A stretch of DNA of 64,000 nucleotides from Parapedobacter composti (GCF_900112315.1 NZ_FOLL01000003.1:186001-250000); one strand, 5' to 3'. Positions 54,555-61,600 are shown, counted from the stretch's first letter. Made by a program: numbers and translations. Notes: generated by a model not told the origin, from the sequence alone.

Positions 54555-55145
54555 ATGAATAAAATCGAGGATATAGACGAAGCGAAATTATTTGTTCAAA
54601 ATTTGACCAACATAATTGAAAGGCTTCATTTAAGTAAAGCCAAATTAAACAGCAAGTTAAAATGGCCAACAAACAAATTGAGAAACATTTTAGGCTATAA
54701 CCAAGCACCCCTTATTGACGACGCTAAAAGTGTGAGAAAATTATTGGGGTTACAAATAGCCGATCTGTTAACTAAAATTCTCGATAATGCGGAAATAGAC
54801 GATTTATCTGAAAGATTGGCTGATGTAAAATTGACAAAAAATACGGATACAAGTGTCGGGAGCCCAAAGCATAACCCGGTATCGTATATTACAGTTTTGC
54901 TTTACCGAAAATACACATTAGAGGATGAGTTCACTAAAAAAGATATTATCAAATCAATCCCCGCCGAATTTGCCAACTACTCGATTGAATGGAATAAAAA
55001 TAGATTGAGGAAGTACGTTAAAAAGGTCAAAGAAGTAACCAATTCAGAGAACAAATCAGAACACGTTTTTAAACTAACTCAGGACATACCATCAGGAATA
55101 GCAGGAAAGGCGATATCGGAAGTTGGCGAAGATTGGTTAGAATAG
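54555..55145 (+). CDS. Hypothetical protein with HTH-like N-terminus and winged-helix-like C-terminus
   Basis: 196 residues, Lys- and Asn-rich, and clearly AT-rich compared with the DNA to its left. Residues 20-75 (IIERLHLSKAKLNSKLKW, ILGYNQAPLIDDAKSVRKLL) have the helix pattern of an XRE-type HTH. Residues 105-180 (YTLEDEFTKKDIIKSIP, KNRLRKYVKKVKEVTN) look like a winged helix. The XRE protein at 55515 has the same two-part layout, so both may be regulators of one system. No database family is claimed. Confidence 0.7.
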   Translation: MNKIEDIDEAKLFVQNLTNIIERLHLSKAKLNSKLKWPTNKLRNILGYNQAPLIDDAKSVRKLLGLQIADLLTKILDNAEIDDLSERLADVKLTKNTDTSVGSPKHNPVSYITVLLYRKYTLEDEFTKKDIIKSIPAEFANYSIEWNKNRLRKYVKKVKEVTNSENKSEHVFKLTQDIPSGIAGKAISEVGEDWLE

Positions 55146-55277
55146 GATTGATAAAAATTTACTACAGAATGAGTCTTAAAGCTGAATACAACACCTATCT
55201 CCAGACTGCATGAGGAGGCTCATTTGACGATGTCGTTAGTGAGGTGCGCAAGGTCATAATGCAGCTGCAAAGTAGGG

Positions 55278-55475
55278 GTGATGAGCAAGGTGCCTTTTTG
55301 GGCAGGTATGGCAGAAGATGAAGAGTTTGTATTGGAATGTGATAAAGATTTGAAGGCAGTCGTAGTGCTTCCGGGAATTTCACCAACGGAGATTAGCTAT
55401 TACGCGAAGTCATGGGCGGAACTGGATGAACTGTACAAGATGTTTATAGCTGATAGGTTTGAGAAGCAAAGGTAA
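55278..55475 (+). CDS. Small hypothetical protein, possibly a remnant
   Basis: 65 residues, acidic. I recognise no family. Just upstream (55169-55277) another frame opens with ATG 55169 and reads MSLKAEYNTYLQTA, then a TGA (55211), then continues in the same frame as GGSFDDVVSEVRKVIMQLQ before ending at 55318. This suggests that a longer gene has been broken by a stop and a frameshift. It ends 39 bp before the XRE gene. Confidence 0.4.
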   Translation: MMSKVPFWAGMAEDEEFVLECDKDLKAVVVLPGISPTEISYYAKSWAELDELYKMFIADRFEKQR

Positions 55476-55514
55476 GCAGTTTTATTGAATATTACAAATT
55501 TGTAATAAATCTTT

Positions 55515-56054
55515 ATGTCATTAGAGAAAGCAAGCCCTAAACAATACATAGATCCGGTAGCGTTATCTGCATTCAGAGAGATATTTTGGAGAAAATGTAA
55601 GGAAAAGGATATAACGTTAGAAGATTTAGCGGATAGAACAGGGTTAAGCTACATTCAGATCTATCGTATAGTCCGAGGCAAAAAGAATACCTCGTTTAGT
55701 AATGTGATTGCAGTGATTAGAGCAGCCGAGTTTCAACCAGTTGAAATCTTGGACTTCGAAATAGAAATTCCAGTATATCCTCCTTTGAGAGGTAAAAAAG
55801 TGAATGAGGATGGGAAGAAGTTGCGTAAATCTCCAGGTCCAAGTTTTTTTATTAATGAATATATTGAAAACGGAATTTTTGATGATAATGGGCTAACTGC
55901 AGCAGAGTTGACAAAATTAGTTAACGATGATTTGGGAAAGGGATTTGATGAGTCTGATTTTTCTACGGAGATGGGTAGATTTTGTGATAAAGGTGCATTA
56001 ACAAGAGAAAAGGAAGGGAGTGCGTATCGTTATTTTGTGCCGAGTGCAAAATGA
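55515..56054 (+). CDS. XRE-family HTH protein with C-terminal winged-helix-like domain
   Basis: 179 residues. Residues 20-75 form a clear XRE helix-turn-helix (ITLEDLADRTGLSYIQIYRIVRGKKNTS split at about 35-60). A basic linker with PGPSFFINEYIENGIF follows, then a wing-like domain (LTAAELTKLVNDDLGKGF, MGRFCDKGALTREKEGSAYR). It is probably a DNA-binding regulator of the neighbouring genes; three TCACA-N3-TGTGA-like palindromes lie between it and the nuclease gene. AT-rich. Confidence 0.82.
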   Translation: MSLEKASPKQYIDPVALSAFREIFWRKCKEKDITLEDLADRTGLSYIQIYRIVRGKKNTSFSNVIAVIRAAEFQPVEILDFEIEIPVYPPLRGKKVNEDGKKLRKSPGPSFFINEYIENGIFDDNGLTAAELTKLVNDDLGKGFDESDFSTEMGRFCDKGALTREKEGSAYRYFVPSAK

Positions 56055-56097
56055 ATGTTGAGCAGTTCTGAGGACAAATGAAAGAGGGGTGATCGTG

Positions 56098-56204
56098 GGT
56101 TATCACAGATTGTGATAACCTGTCAACAACTTTTGAGGTCGCAATTTGTGACTCAAAAGACGCAAAGAAGGAAAAGAACGTCACTGGACATCACAGTGTG
56201 TGAT
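56098..56204. promoter_or_regulatory. Cluster of three operator-like palindromes
   Basis: Site 1: GGTTATCACA-GAT-TGTGATAACC, perfect 10-bp arms (56098-56120). Site 2: GTCGCA-ATT-TGTGAC (56138-56152). Site 3: ATCACA-GTG-TGTGAT, perfect (56190-56204). All share 6-bp arms around a 3-nt spacer. They fill the gap between the XRE gene and the DUF1016 gene. A fourth, weaker copy lies at 57340-57354. Confidence 0.65.
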
Positions 56205-56305
56205 CTCCAATGACTATTAGTGGCTGAATATTTAAAGATTTATTTGAGCCGAACGGTGTGGGGAAGGTTTAGTGACGAATTGAGGCAACAATAAAGAGTA
56301 ACATA

Positions 56306-57328
56306 ATGCAGGAGTTTGTCGAAGAAATCAAACAGCTATTAGATCAAGCGAGAAGAAAAGCGTACACCGCTACGGCTCAGGCTATGATTGAATGCTACTG
56401 GCAAATAGGAAAGCGTATCGTAGAAAGGGAACAATTAGGACAGAATAGAGCTGCTTATGGTAAAGAAATCCTGCAAAATTTGTCCATTGGTCTCGGCAGG
56501 GGATATAGCCCAAGAACATTACGGGATTTTAGAAAGTGTTACTTGACTTTCCCCGATTGGGAAGATTTGGCACACGCGTGTGCCAAATTGGAATGGTCTC
56601 ATATACGGGCGGTTACACGTGTTTCTGATCCAAAAGCAAGGCAATATTATCTCAAAGAAGCAGCAGACCAGAATTGGGGTACCCGACAGTTAGAAAGAAA
56701 CATCAACACCTTGTATTACCAGCGCCTCCTTTCTTCACAGGACGAACAACCAGTAGAGGAAGAAATGGTAGAGAAAACAAAAGAATACCAGATGGGCACG
56801 CGCGATTTCATCCGAAATCCAGCTGTACTTGAGTTTTTGAATATACCAGCTAATTACGGATATACTGAAAAGCAACTCGAACAATCGCTGATCGATAACC
56901 TCCAGCAGTTTTTGCTTGAGCTGGGCAAGGGGTTCGCTTTCGTTGCTCGACAGAAATACATCCGTACCGAGACGGCTGATTTTTTCATTGACTTGGTGTT
57001 TTACAACTACATCCTGAAATGTTTCGTGATCGTAGAGCTGAAAACGGATAAAATCACGCATCAAGATATCGGGCAGCTGGACATGTATGTCAGAATGTTT
57101 GATGATTTGGAGCGGAAAGAAGGCGACAATCCTACAATTGGAATACTGCTTTGCACTGAAACAGACAGGACTATTGCAAAGTATTCCGTGTTGAATGAGA
57201 GCAAGCAATTATTCGCCAGTAAGTATTTGCCCTATCTTCCTACCGAAGAAGAGTTGGTAGCGGAAATAGAACGGGAGAAGCAGGTTTTCAGGGAACAGGC
57301 TGCGGTTTATGGTCAAGAGGATGAATAG
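56306..57328 (+). CDS. DUF1016 (YhcG) PDDEXK nuclease-domain protein
   Basis: 340 residues, full length. The N-terminal DUF1016_N domain (about 5-140: ECYWQIGKRIVEREQLG, YSPRTLRDFRKCYLTFP, WSHIRAVTRVSD) is followed by a C-terminal PDDEXK nuclease domain (about 155-325) with DFFIDLVFYN and the IVELK motif. Family members are often found with restriction-modification systems or as solitary defence-linked genes; their cellular role is poorly known. Here it is alone, flanked by palindromes and an XRE regulator, in an AT-rich island. Confidence 0.92.
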   Translation: MQEFVEEIKQLLDQARRKAYTATAQAMIECYWQIGKRIVEREQLGQNRAAYGKEILQNLSIGLGRGYSPRTLRDFRKCYLTFPDWEDLAHACAKLEWSHIRAVTRVSDPKARQYYLKEAADQNWGTRQLERNINTLYYQRLLSSQDEQPVEEEMVEKTKEYQMGTRDFIRNPAVLEFLNIPANYGYTEKQLEQSLIDNLQQFLLELGKGFAFVARQKYIRTETADFFIDLVFYNYILKCFVIVELKTDKITHQDIGQLDMYVRMFDDLERKEGDNPTIGILLCTETDRTIAKYSVLNESKQLFASKYLPYLPTEEELVAEIEREKQVFREQAAVYGQEDE

Positions 57329-57339
57329 TGTATATAGGT

Positions 57340-57354
57340 GTCATAATTTGTGAT
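57340..57354. promoter_or_regulatory. Fourth TCAnA-N3-TGTGA-like site, downstream of DUF1016
   Basis: GTCATA-ATT-TGTGAT, with the right arm identical to sites 1 and 3 upstream of the nuclease gene and the left arm matching 4 of 6. Confidence 0.4.
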
Positions 57355-57376
57355 ACGATTGGGGCAGGAATTTTCA

Positions 57377-57453
57377 TTGTGCAAGGGATGCTTGCATAAT
57401 TTTGGGGGCTATAAAAACGGGGAGTTGAATTTGTGCAACCAGCGGTTGCATAA
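57377..57453. repeat. Pair of TTGTGCAA-N7-TTGCATAA palindromes
   Basis: Two near-identical palindromic elements at 57377-57399 and 57431-57453, 54 bp apart: the outer 8 bases on each side are the same and only the 7 inner bases differ (GGGATGC and CCAGCGG). Each can form a hairpin (TGCAAG/CTTGCA and TGCAACC/GGTTGCA). They lie upstream of the first PLDc_N gene. Confidence 0.65.
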
Positions 57454-57497
57454 ATAGTAAGCACTGATAAAAACTGAATGAGTATGATGACACTTTT

Positions 57498-57710
57498 TTG
57501 AATTTGGGTATAGCGGAACTAATAATCGTGCTGCCCGGACTTGCCTTTATTTTATATACGTTGTTTCATACACTGACTAATAATGGCCTTCCCGGTTTGC
57601 ATCGATTAGTTTGGTTCTTGATTGTGATGAGCTTTCCAGTGCTTGGCGGGGTAGCGTACTGGGTAGTCAGGAGGAAGTGGGGTGATGAAGTGATTAGGAA
57701 GGAATTTTAG
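57498..57710 (+). CDS. PLDc_N-domain small membrane protein, frame-shifted at its start
   Basis: 70 residues from TTG 57498. Two membrane helices and the PLDc_N pattern (NLGIAELIIVLPGLAFILY, HRLVWFLIVMSFPVLGGVAY) are clear; this domain is the N-terminus of cardiolipin synthases but often occurs alone. The paralogue at 59747 starts MSLLFLNLG. Here the matching ATG (57484 or 57487) is out of frame because a T-tract has six T instead of seven. Either TTG is used as start, or the gene needs slippage to be translated from ATG, or it is a pseudogene. Confidence 0.75.
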   Translation: MNLGIAELIIVLPGLAFILYTLFHTLTNNGLPGLHRLVWFLIVMSFPVLGGVAYWVVRRKWGDEVIRKEF

Positions 57711-57732
57711 AATTTTAAAAAATCAAACGATT

Positions 57733-57996
57733 ATGGCCTGTAGTAAAAATCACAGTAAAACAGATAATATAGTCAAAAACTTGCCTATTGGACAGGAAGG
57801 AGTAGGTAGACATAAATGTGCATCTTGTGCTTATGAAATTGGTTATCAGCACGGATTACAAAAAGCTGAAAATATAAATTTAGGAAATATTTTAGAGGGC
57901 TTAGAGGAAAGTCAAAAAGGAGAAAGAAGACACCGAAGCCCACACGCTGCATATTCTCTGGGATACTTTAATGGTGTTAAAGATAGTTATAAGTGA
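57733..57996 (+). CDS. Small Cys/His protein with an internal duplication
   Basis: 87 residues, 22 bp after the PLDc_N gene. Two related units are visible: QEGVGRHKCASCAYEIGYQHG (near 20-42, two Cys) and QKGERRHRSPHAAYSLGYFNG (near 60-82). The shared pattern is Q-x-G-x-x-R-H-x4-A-Y-x2-G-Y-x2-G. The second unit lacks the Cys pair. The pattern suggests a repeated small fold that may bind metal or nucleic acid. No signal peptide. I do not recognise the family. Confidence 0.7.
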   Translation: MACSKNHSKTDNIVKNLPIGQEGVGRHKCASCAYEIGYQHGLQKAENINLGNILEGLEESQKGERRHRSPHAAYSLGYFNGVKDSYK

Positions 57997-58116
57997 TTAG
58001 TACTTTTTCAATATGTGTAAGGCAACTATGATGTAGAGCGGTTGCTGTATTTACAATTCTTTGACGGCTAAAACTCACCAAGACTGGGACAGTAGCTTGC
58101 TAATTCACGGAAATAA

Positions 58117-58296
58117 TCAAGATTGAAAACTTTCTTAATCTGGGGTAAACGGTTGTTGAATGTGGTTGATTATGGCGACGAAATTCAGCTGATGAGTATC
58201 CTTAAACCTTGTCTCAATCTTAAGGCCAGCCACAAAGACGAATATGGAGTGGTATACTATCCTTCCCCAGATAAAAAAGCCGCCTCAAATAAATGA
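58117..58296 (+). pseudogene. Possible C-terminal gene fragment
   Basis: A 59-codon open frame without a start codon reads like protein (LIWGKRLLNVVDYGDEIQL, KDEYGVVYYPSPDKK). It ends at TGA 58294-58296 inside the minus-strand terminator. It could be the end of a lost gene. No family recognised. Confidence 0.3.
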
Positions 58297-58302
58297 AGCG
58301 GC
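58273..58302 (-). terminator. Terminator, minus strand
   Basis: Stem 58296-58302 with 58279-58285 (GCCGCTT/AGGCGGC including one G-T wobble), 10-nt loop, six T on the minus strand. It would end the candidate small RNA and any read-through from the HNH remnant. Confidence 0.75.
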
Positions 58303-58351
58303 CAATATCTTATAAACCACCAGCTACGACCCATTCGGGTTTTCACTGGTT
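58273..58351 (-). ncRNA. Candidate small RNA, about 79 nt
   Basis: On the minus strand a complete promoter (58387-58357) is followed within 80 nt by a factor-independent terminator (58302-58273). The predicted RNA begins near 58351 (TSS inferred, not measured). Its first part can fold as ACCAG...CTGGT enclosing ACCC-GAAT-GGGT. The second part is the GCCGCTT/AGGCGGC terminator stem followed by six T. No protein-coding frame fits. It lies directly downstream of the HNH remnant. Confidence 0.5.
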
Positions 58352-58356
58352 CGATA

Positions 58357-58387
58357 CAAATGTACAATATTTGTTATACAAATGCAA
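58357..58387 (-). promoter_or_regulatory. Promoter of the candidate small RNA
   Basis: TTG (58387-58385), 20 nt, TACATTTG (58364-58357), an exact TAnnTTTG match. The only downstream feature is the small RNA and its terminator. Confidence 0.6.
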
Positions 58388-58389
58388 TG

Positions 58390-58826
58390 CTAAGTCTTGA
58401 AAATGTGCTTTCGATGCCAAGTCAACTTATCAGATTGAGGAAAGTATTTGGCAGACTGCGGCCCATTGATTCTCTTTCCCTGTAATTTTCGTAGACTGTA
58501 ATCGTGAGTTTCATCCTCCATAAAATGCGGTGACACAATAATCCGGTAGTCTTCATCCACGCTAAGTAACCCGCAGTCAAATGCCCTATGCATATTGGGA
58601 CATAAAGCAATGCCGTTGCCAATGCGGTCATCATGGCTTACGCTGAACGGCACAATATGGCCCACGTCAACGAAACTATGGCCATGCCGTGATACCAAAC
58701 GCATACCGTGAACGCGCAGGTGCTTTGGTAGAAGTAGGCTTTTTGCTCGGGATAGTAAGTATCGAGTATGGCTGTTTGCAGGAGGGTGCGGGGTACCGGG
58801 GCTTGGAAATTGAATATAAAAACGTA
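58390..58826 (-). pseudogene. HNH endonuclease, truncated and frameshifted
   Basis: The C-terminal 104 residues (58704-58390) carry an intact HNH core: DVGHIVPFSVSHDDRIGNGI, then ALCPNMHRAFD. Upstream, in another frame (58826-58706), the family sequence continues as LLQTAILDTYYPEQKAYFYQ and STCAFT, which should read directly into GMRLVSRHGHSF. Loss of one G at about 58705 explains the break. No further N-terminal part is found, although full-length members have close to 300 residues. It is therefore a frameshifted fragment. Confidence 0.8.
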
Positions 58827-58949
58827 CTAGCGTTGGTCACAAAATTAACCGTAGTTACGATTGTTCAATTTCCTCGTAGCACTACGGAAAACACCGAGTG
58901 CTGTGTGGTACGGAGAAATGCGCACTAACCGCACGCTGCCTTTGTGGCG

Positions 58950-59498
58950 ATGAAAACACTGCTATTACTTTATGCCGCTTTGCTGACAAGCGGAAAAACA
59001 ACTCCTGAAGTGACCTTGCCGACCGCTGACACCTATTTTTACGGTACGCTCAACGGAAAAAAATTCACCGGCAGGCCCGGCGAATTCCACTACTGGTTTG
59101 CAGGCGAAGATTTGTTTCTGTCTTGCAATTTTTCGGAAAGCGAAATGTTTTACGCATGGATAAACGGCATGGGACCCACCGCCCGGACGGGTACTTTTGC
59201 ATGGCACGACGGATCTTCCTATACAGGGCAGAAAGGTAAAGCCATCCTGCAGCAAATTATTCATGGCAATTCTTATTCTCGCCCAGATACGTGGCGGAAA
59301 GTATGTGAACCCGGCGGGCACACTAGATAGCAGGCATCGAAAGGAGGCATCACGATCTCCAAGATTGAGACGGCCAACGGTGAGACCTTCCTCGAAGGCA
59401 CGATGACAGCGACTTTGTGGGATAACCGGACTCGGTGCAATGCCGCGAAGACTGCTGATGTATCGATTGCCTTCCGCATCGCTGAATCCAAATTATAG
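58950..59498 (+). pseudogene. Small exported protein gene interrupted by an in-frame TAG
   Basis: ATG 58950 (GTG 58944 is an alternative) opens a frame with a signal-like start (MKTLLLLYAALLTSG), then TYFYGTLNGKKFTG and beta-rich sequence. TAG at 59328-59330 stops it after 126 residues. The same frame then stays open for 55 more codons with good protein character (GGITISKIETANGETFLEG, TMTATLWDN, ADVSIAFRIAESKL) to TAG 59496-59498. The full product would have about 182 residues. This is a nonsense mutation in a recent pseudogene, a read-through gene or a sequencing error. Family not recognised. Confidence 0.7.
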
Positions 59499-59746
59499 CG
59501 TCGCGGGCTTCGAGTAGGAGCCCGTTCATGTCGCTAAATTACCTACAGACAGCTTCGTTTGCGTGATACGCCCGCTGGCCATGCCCTTATCTTTGTTTGA
59601 AGATAGCTGTGTACCACGTCACCGTTTACTTTCGAGTTTCTTGGGTTAAGTGTTACTTTTGTTCGGATTCGTTAAGGTATATAATAAACGCTTACTTTAG
59701 AGGCGATAACAAAATGTATTAATATGCAACACAAGAATTAAGAAAT

Positions 59747-59986
59747 ATGAGCTTACTTTTTTTAAACTTGGGAACCACGGAACTGGTCATCGTATTGCCG
59801 CTTTTGGCATTCATGTTTTACAGCCTTTTCCATGCGGCTACAAATACAAATATCCCCGGCTTGCACCGCTTGATTTGGGGGCTGGTAATCTTGGCTATTC
59901 CTGTGCTTGGCAGCGTGGCGTATTTGGTAATGGGCAGGAAGGCGGCGAAAAACTCGGTACGGATAACAATGTGTCTGCATAATTAG
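59747..59986 (+). CDS. PLDc_N-domain small membrane protein
   Basis: 79 residues with two transmembrane helices (LVIVLPLLAFMFYSLFHA and LIWGLVILAIPVLGSVAYLV). It is a clear paralogue of the protein at 57498-57710, with identical layout and a GLHRL(I/V)W loop. The start ATG is followed by a T7 tract that keeps the frame. PLDc_N alone is thought to be a membrane anchor; no function is established. It is not in an operon with recognisable genes. Confidence 0.82.
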   Translation: MSLLFLNLGTTELVIVLPLLAFMFYSLFHAATNTNIPGLHRLIWGLVILAIPVLGSVAYLVMGRKAAKNSVRITMCLHN

Positions 59987-60100
59987 AAAGAAATACGGGC
60001 GAGATTTTTAGGTGTGCGGAGCATGATTTAAACCCGTCAGATGTGGAAATCAGTCCGGTTTTTCATCCTATTGATAGATACAAGTATAAACCTTAATATC

Positions 60101-60589
60101 ATGGCGGAACTGAACACCGGACGGAGGCTGCAACCCAGGGTTGACCTCACGGCAATGGTAGACCTGGCATTTTTGTTGATTACCTTCTTTATGCTTACCA
60201 CGACCCTCAACAAAGAGCAAGCGCTCGATGTAGCCATGCCAGACATCTCAGACTCCACGGACTTCGCTCCGCTGGCAGACAACCGCACCGTAACACTTTT
60301 GCTGGGAGAGGATGGCCGTGTAGACTGGTATTGGGGTGTGTTGACGGAACCGCTGGCTGGCCCGCACTCGACGGTAATGGGCAAAGATGGTATCCGGGAG
60401 GTGCTACTGCAGAAAAAAGACGAGGTGCCGAAACTGACCGAAGACGGTAAGGGGCTCATCGTAGTGATACGGCCAAGTGCACGTGCGGCTTACGCCAGCT
60501 TGGTGGACGCGTTGGACGAAATGCGTATCTGCGGCATCAACCAGTACATGATCGGCGAGATTAGCCCGGAAGAGGAGGCCCTGCTTTGA
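60101..60589 (+). CDS. ExbD/TolR-family proton-channel subunit, solitary
   Basis: 162 residues from ATG 60101; the open frame upstream to 60041 lacks family support. One N-terminal membrane helix carries the essential Asp in LTAMVDLAFLLITFFMLTT. A periplasmic domain (about 45-160) follows with DEVPKLTEDGKG and ARAAYASLVDALDEMRI. ExbD works with ExbB and TonB to energise outer-membrane transporters such as the three SusC proteins here, but no exbB or tonB gene is adjacent. Confidence 0.9.
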   Translation: MAELNTGRRLQPRVDLTAMVDLAFLLITFFMLTTTLNKEQALDVAMPDISDSTDFAPLADNRTVTLLLGEDGRVDWYWGVLTEPLAGPHSTVMGKDGIREVLLQKKDEVPKLTEDGKGLIVVIRPSARAAYASLVDALDEMRICGINQYMIGEISPEEEALL

Positions 60590-60817
60590 AATGCGCTGCT
60601 CGGCACGGGATAACCCGGGGGGCGTCACAGGCCACGAACCAATACACAGTTCATGATCTGTAAATCCCAAAAAACGACTACAACAATCTTAGATTTGGCT
60701 ACACCTATTTGGTGAAGTTGCCTGAACTTTGTTTTGACAAAAACAACGTTATGAAAGCACACGCTGTAACCGTAAGCGCGATGGCGTCTTTAGATTCACA
60801 AGTAAAAGTCTAGCATC

Positions 60818-61582
60818 ATGAACACAGAAAACAAAGTAGCAGTAATAACGGGCGGAAGCCGCGGGCTTGGAAAGAACATGGCCATCGCTGTTGCCAAAAA
60901 AGGAATAGACGTGGTGATAACGTACAACAGCAGCAAAGAAAAGGCTGACGAGGTGGTTAGCGAAATCGGGTCGTTGGGGCAAAAGGCTTTTGCCTTTCAG
61001 CTTGACACGAGAAATGTAAGCGCCTTTGATGCATTTATCAACGAGGTGACCGGCCAACTGCAAGAAAAAACAGGTAGTCCGAATTTCGATTTTCTTATCA
61101 ACAACGCCGGAACGGCGCTGTATGCGCCCATTGCTGAGGTTAGCGAGAGCCAAGTGGATGAGATATTCGATATACACTATAAGGGGGTGTTTTTCTTGAC
61201 GCAGAAAGCGCTGCCCTTTATCAATAACGGCGGGGGAATTATCAACGTTTCGTCAGGATTGACCCGGATGACCTTACCGGGTTCGTCAGTTTATGCTTCT
61301 GCCAAAACTGCCGTGGAAACCTTTACGCGCTATCTGGCGAAAGAATTGGGCGAACGGAAAATCCGAGCCAACGTGGTTGCTCCGGGGGCAATTGAGACGG
61401 ACTTTGGCGGTGGAAGAACGCGTGATAATAAAGAAATTAATGCGATGATTGCGGGGTATACAGCCCTCGGCCGGGTGGGTCTGCCCGATGACATCGGTGG
61501 CGTGGTGGCCTTTCTCTGTACCGAAGAGGCGTATTGGATAAATGCACAGCGCATTGAAGTTTCGGGCGGGCAATCGCTGTGA
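60818..61582 (+). CDS. SDR-family NAD(P)-dependent oxidoreductase
   Basis: 254 residues, classical SDR. The cofactor motif TGGSRGLGK is near residue 11, NNAG near 92, and the active site comprises S (VSSG), Y-A-S-A-K near 155-159 and the PGAIETDF loop. It ends with the standard IEVSGGQSL tail. Substrate unknown. An araC-like gene starts 18 bp downstream on the same strand, so the two are probably cotranscribed and functionally linked. Confidence 0.92.
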   Translation: MNTENKVAVITGGSRGLGKNMAIAVAKKGIDVVITYNSSKEKADEVVSEIGSLGQKAFAFQLDTRNVSAFDAFINEVTGQLQEKTGSPNFDFLINNAGTALYAPIAEVSESQVDEIFDIHYKGVFFLTQKALPFINNGGGIINVSSGLTRMTLPGSSVYASAKTAVETFTRYLAKELGERKIRANVVAPGAIETDFGGGRTRDNKEINAMIAGYTALGRVGLPDDIGGVVAFLCTEEAYWINAQRIEVSGGQSL

Positions 61583-61600
61583 TTTTTTTACTTTAGTGAG

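Noticed and set aside
58320-58360. tRNA-like GGTTCGATAC sequence on the plus strand
   Set aside because: No acceptor or anticodon stem can be built around it. The segment is better explained as part of the minus-strand small RNA.
58689-58928. 79-codon plus-strand frame over the HNH 5' region
   Set aside because: It is antisense to the N-terminal part of the frameshifted HNH gene, whose translation makes better sense.
60751-60813. 20-codon frame just before the SDR gene
   Set aside because: Too short to judge. No attenuator structure lies between it and the SDR start, so a leader-peptide role is not supported.
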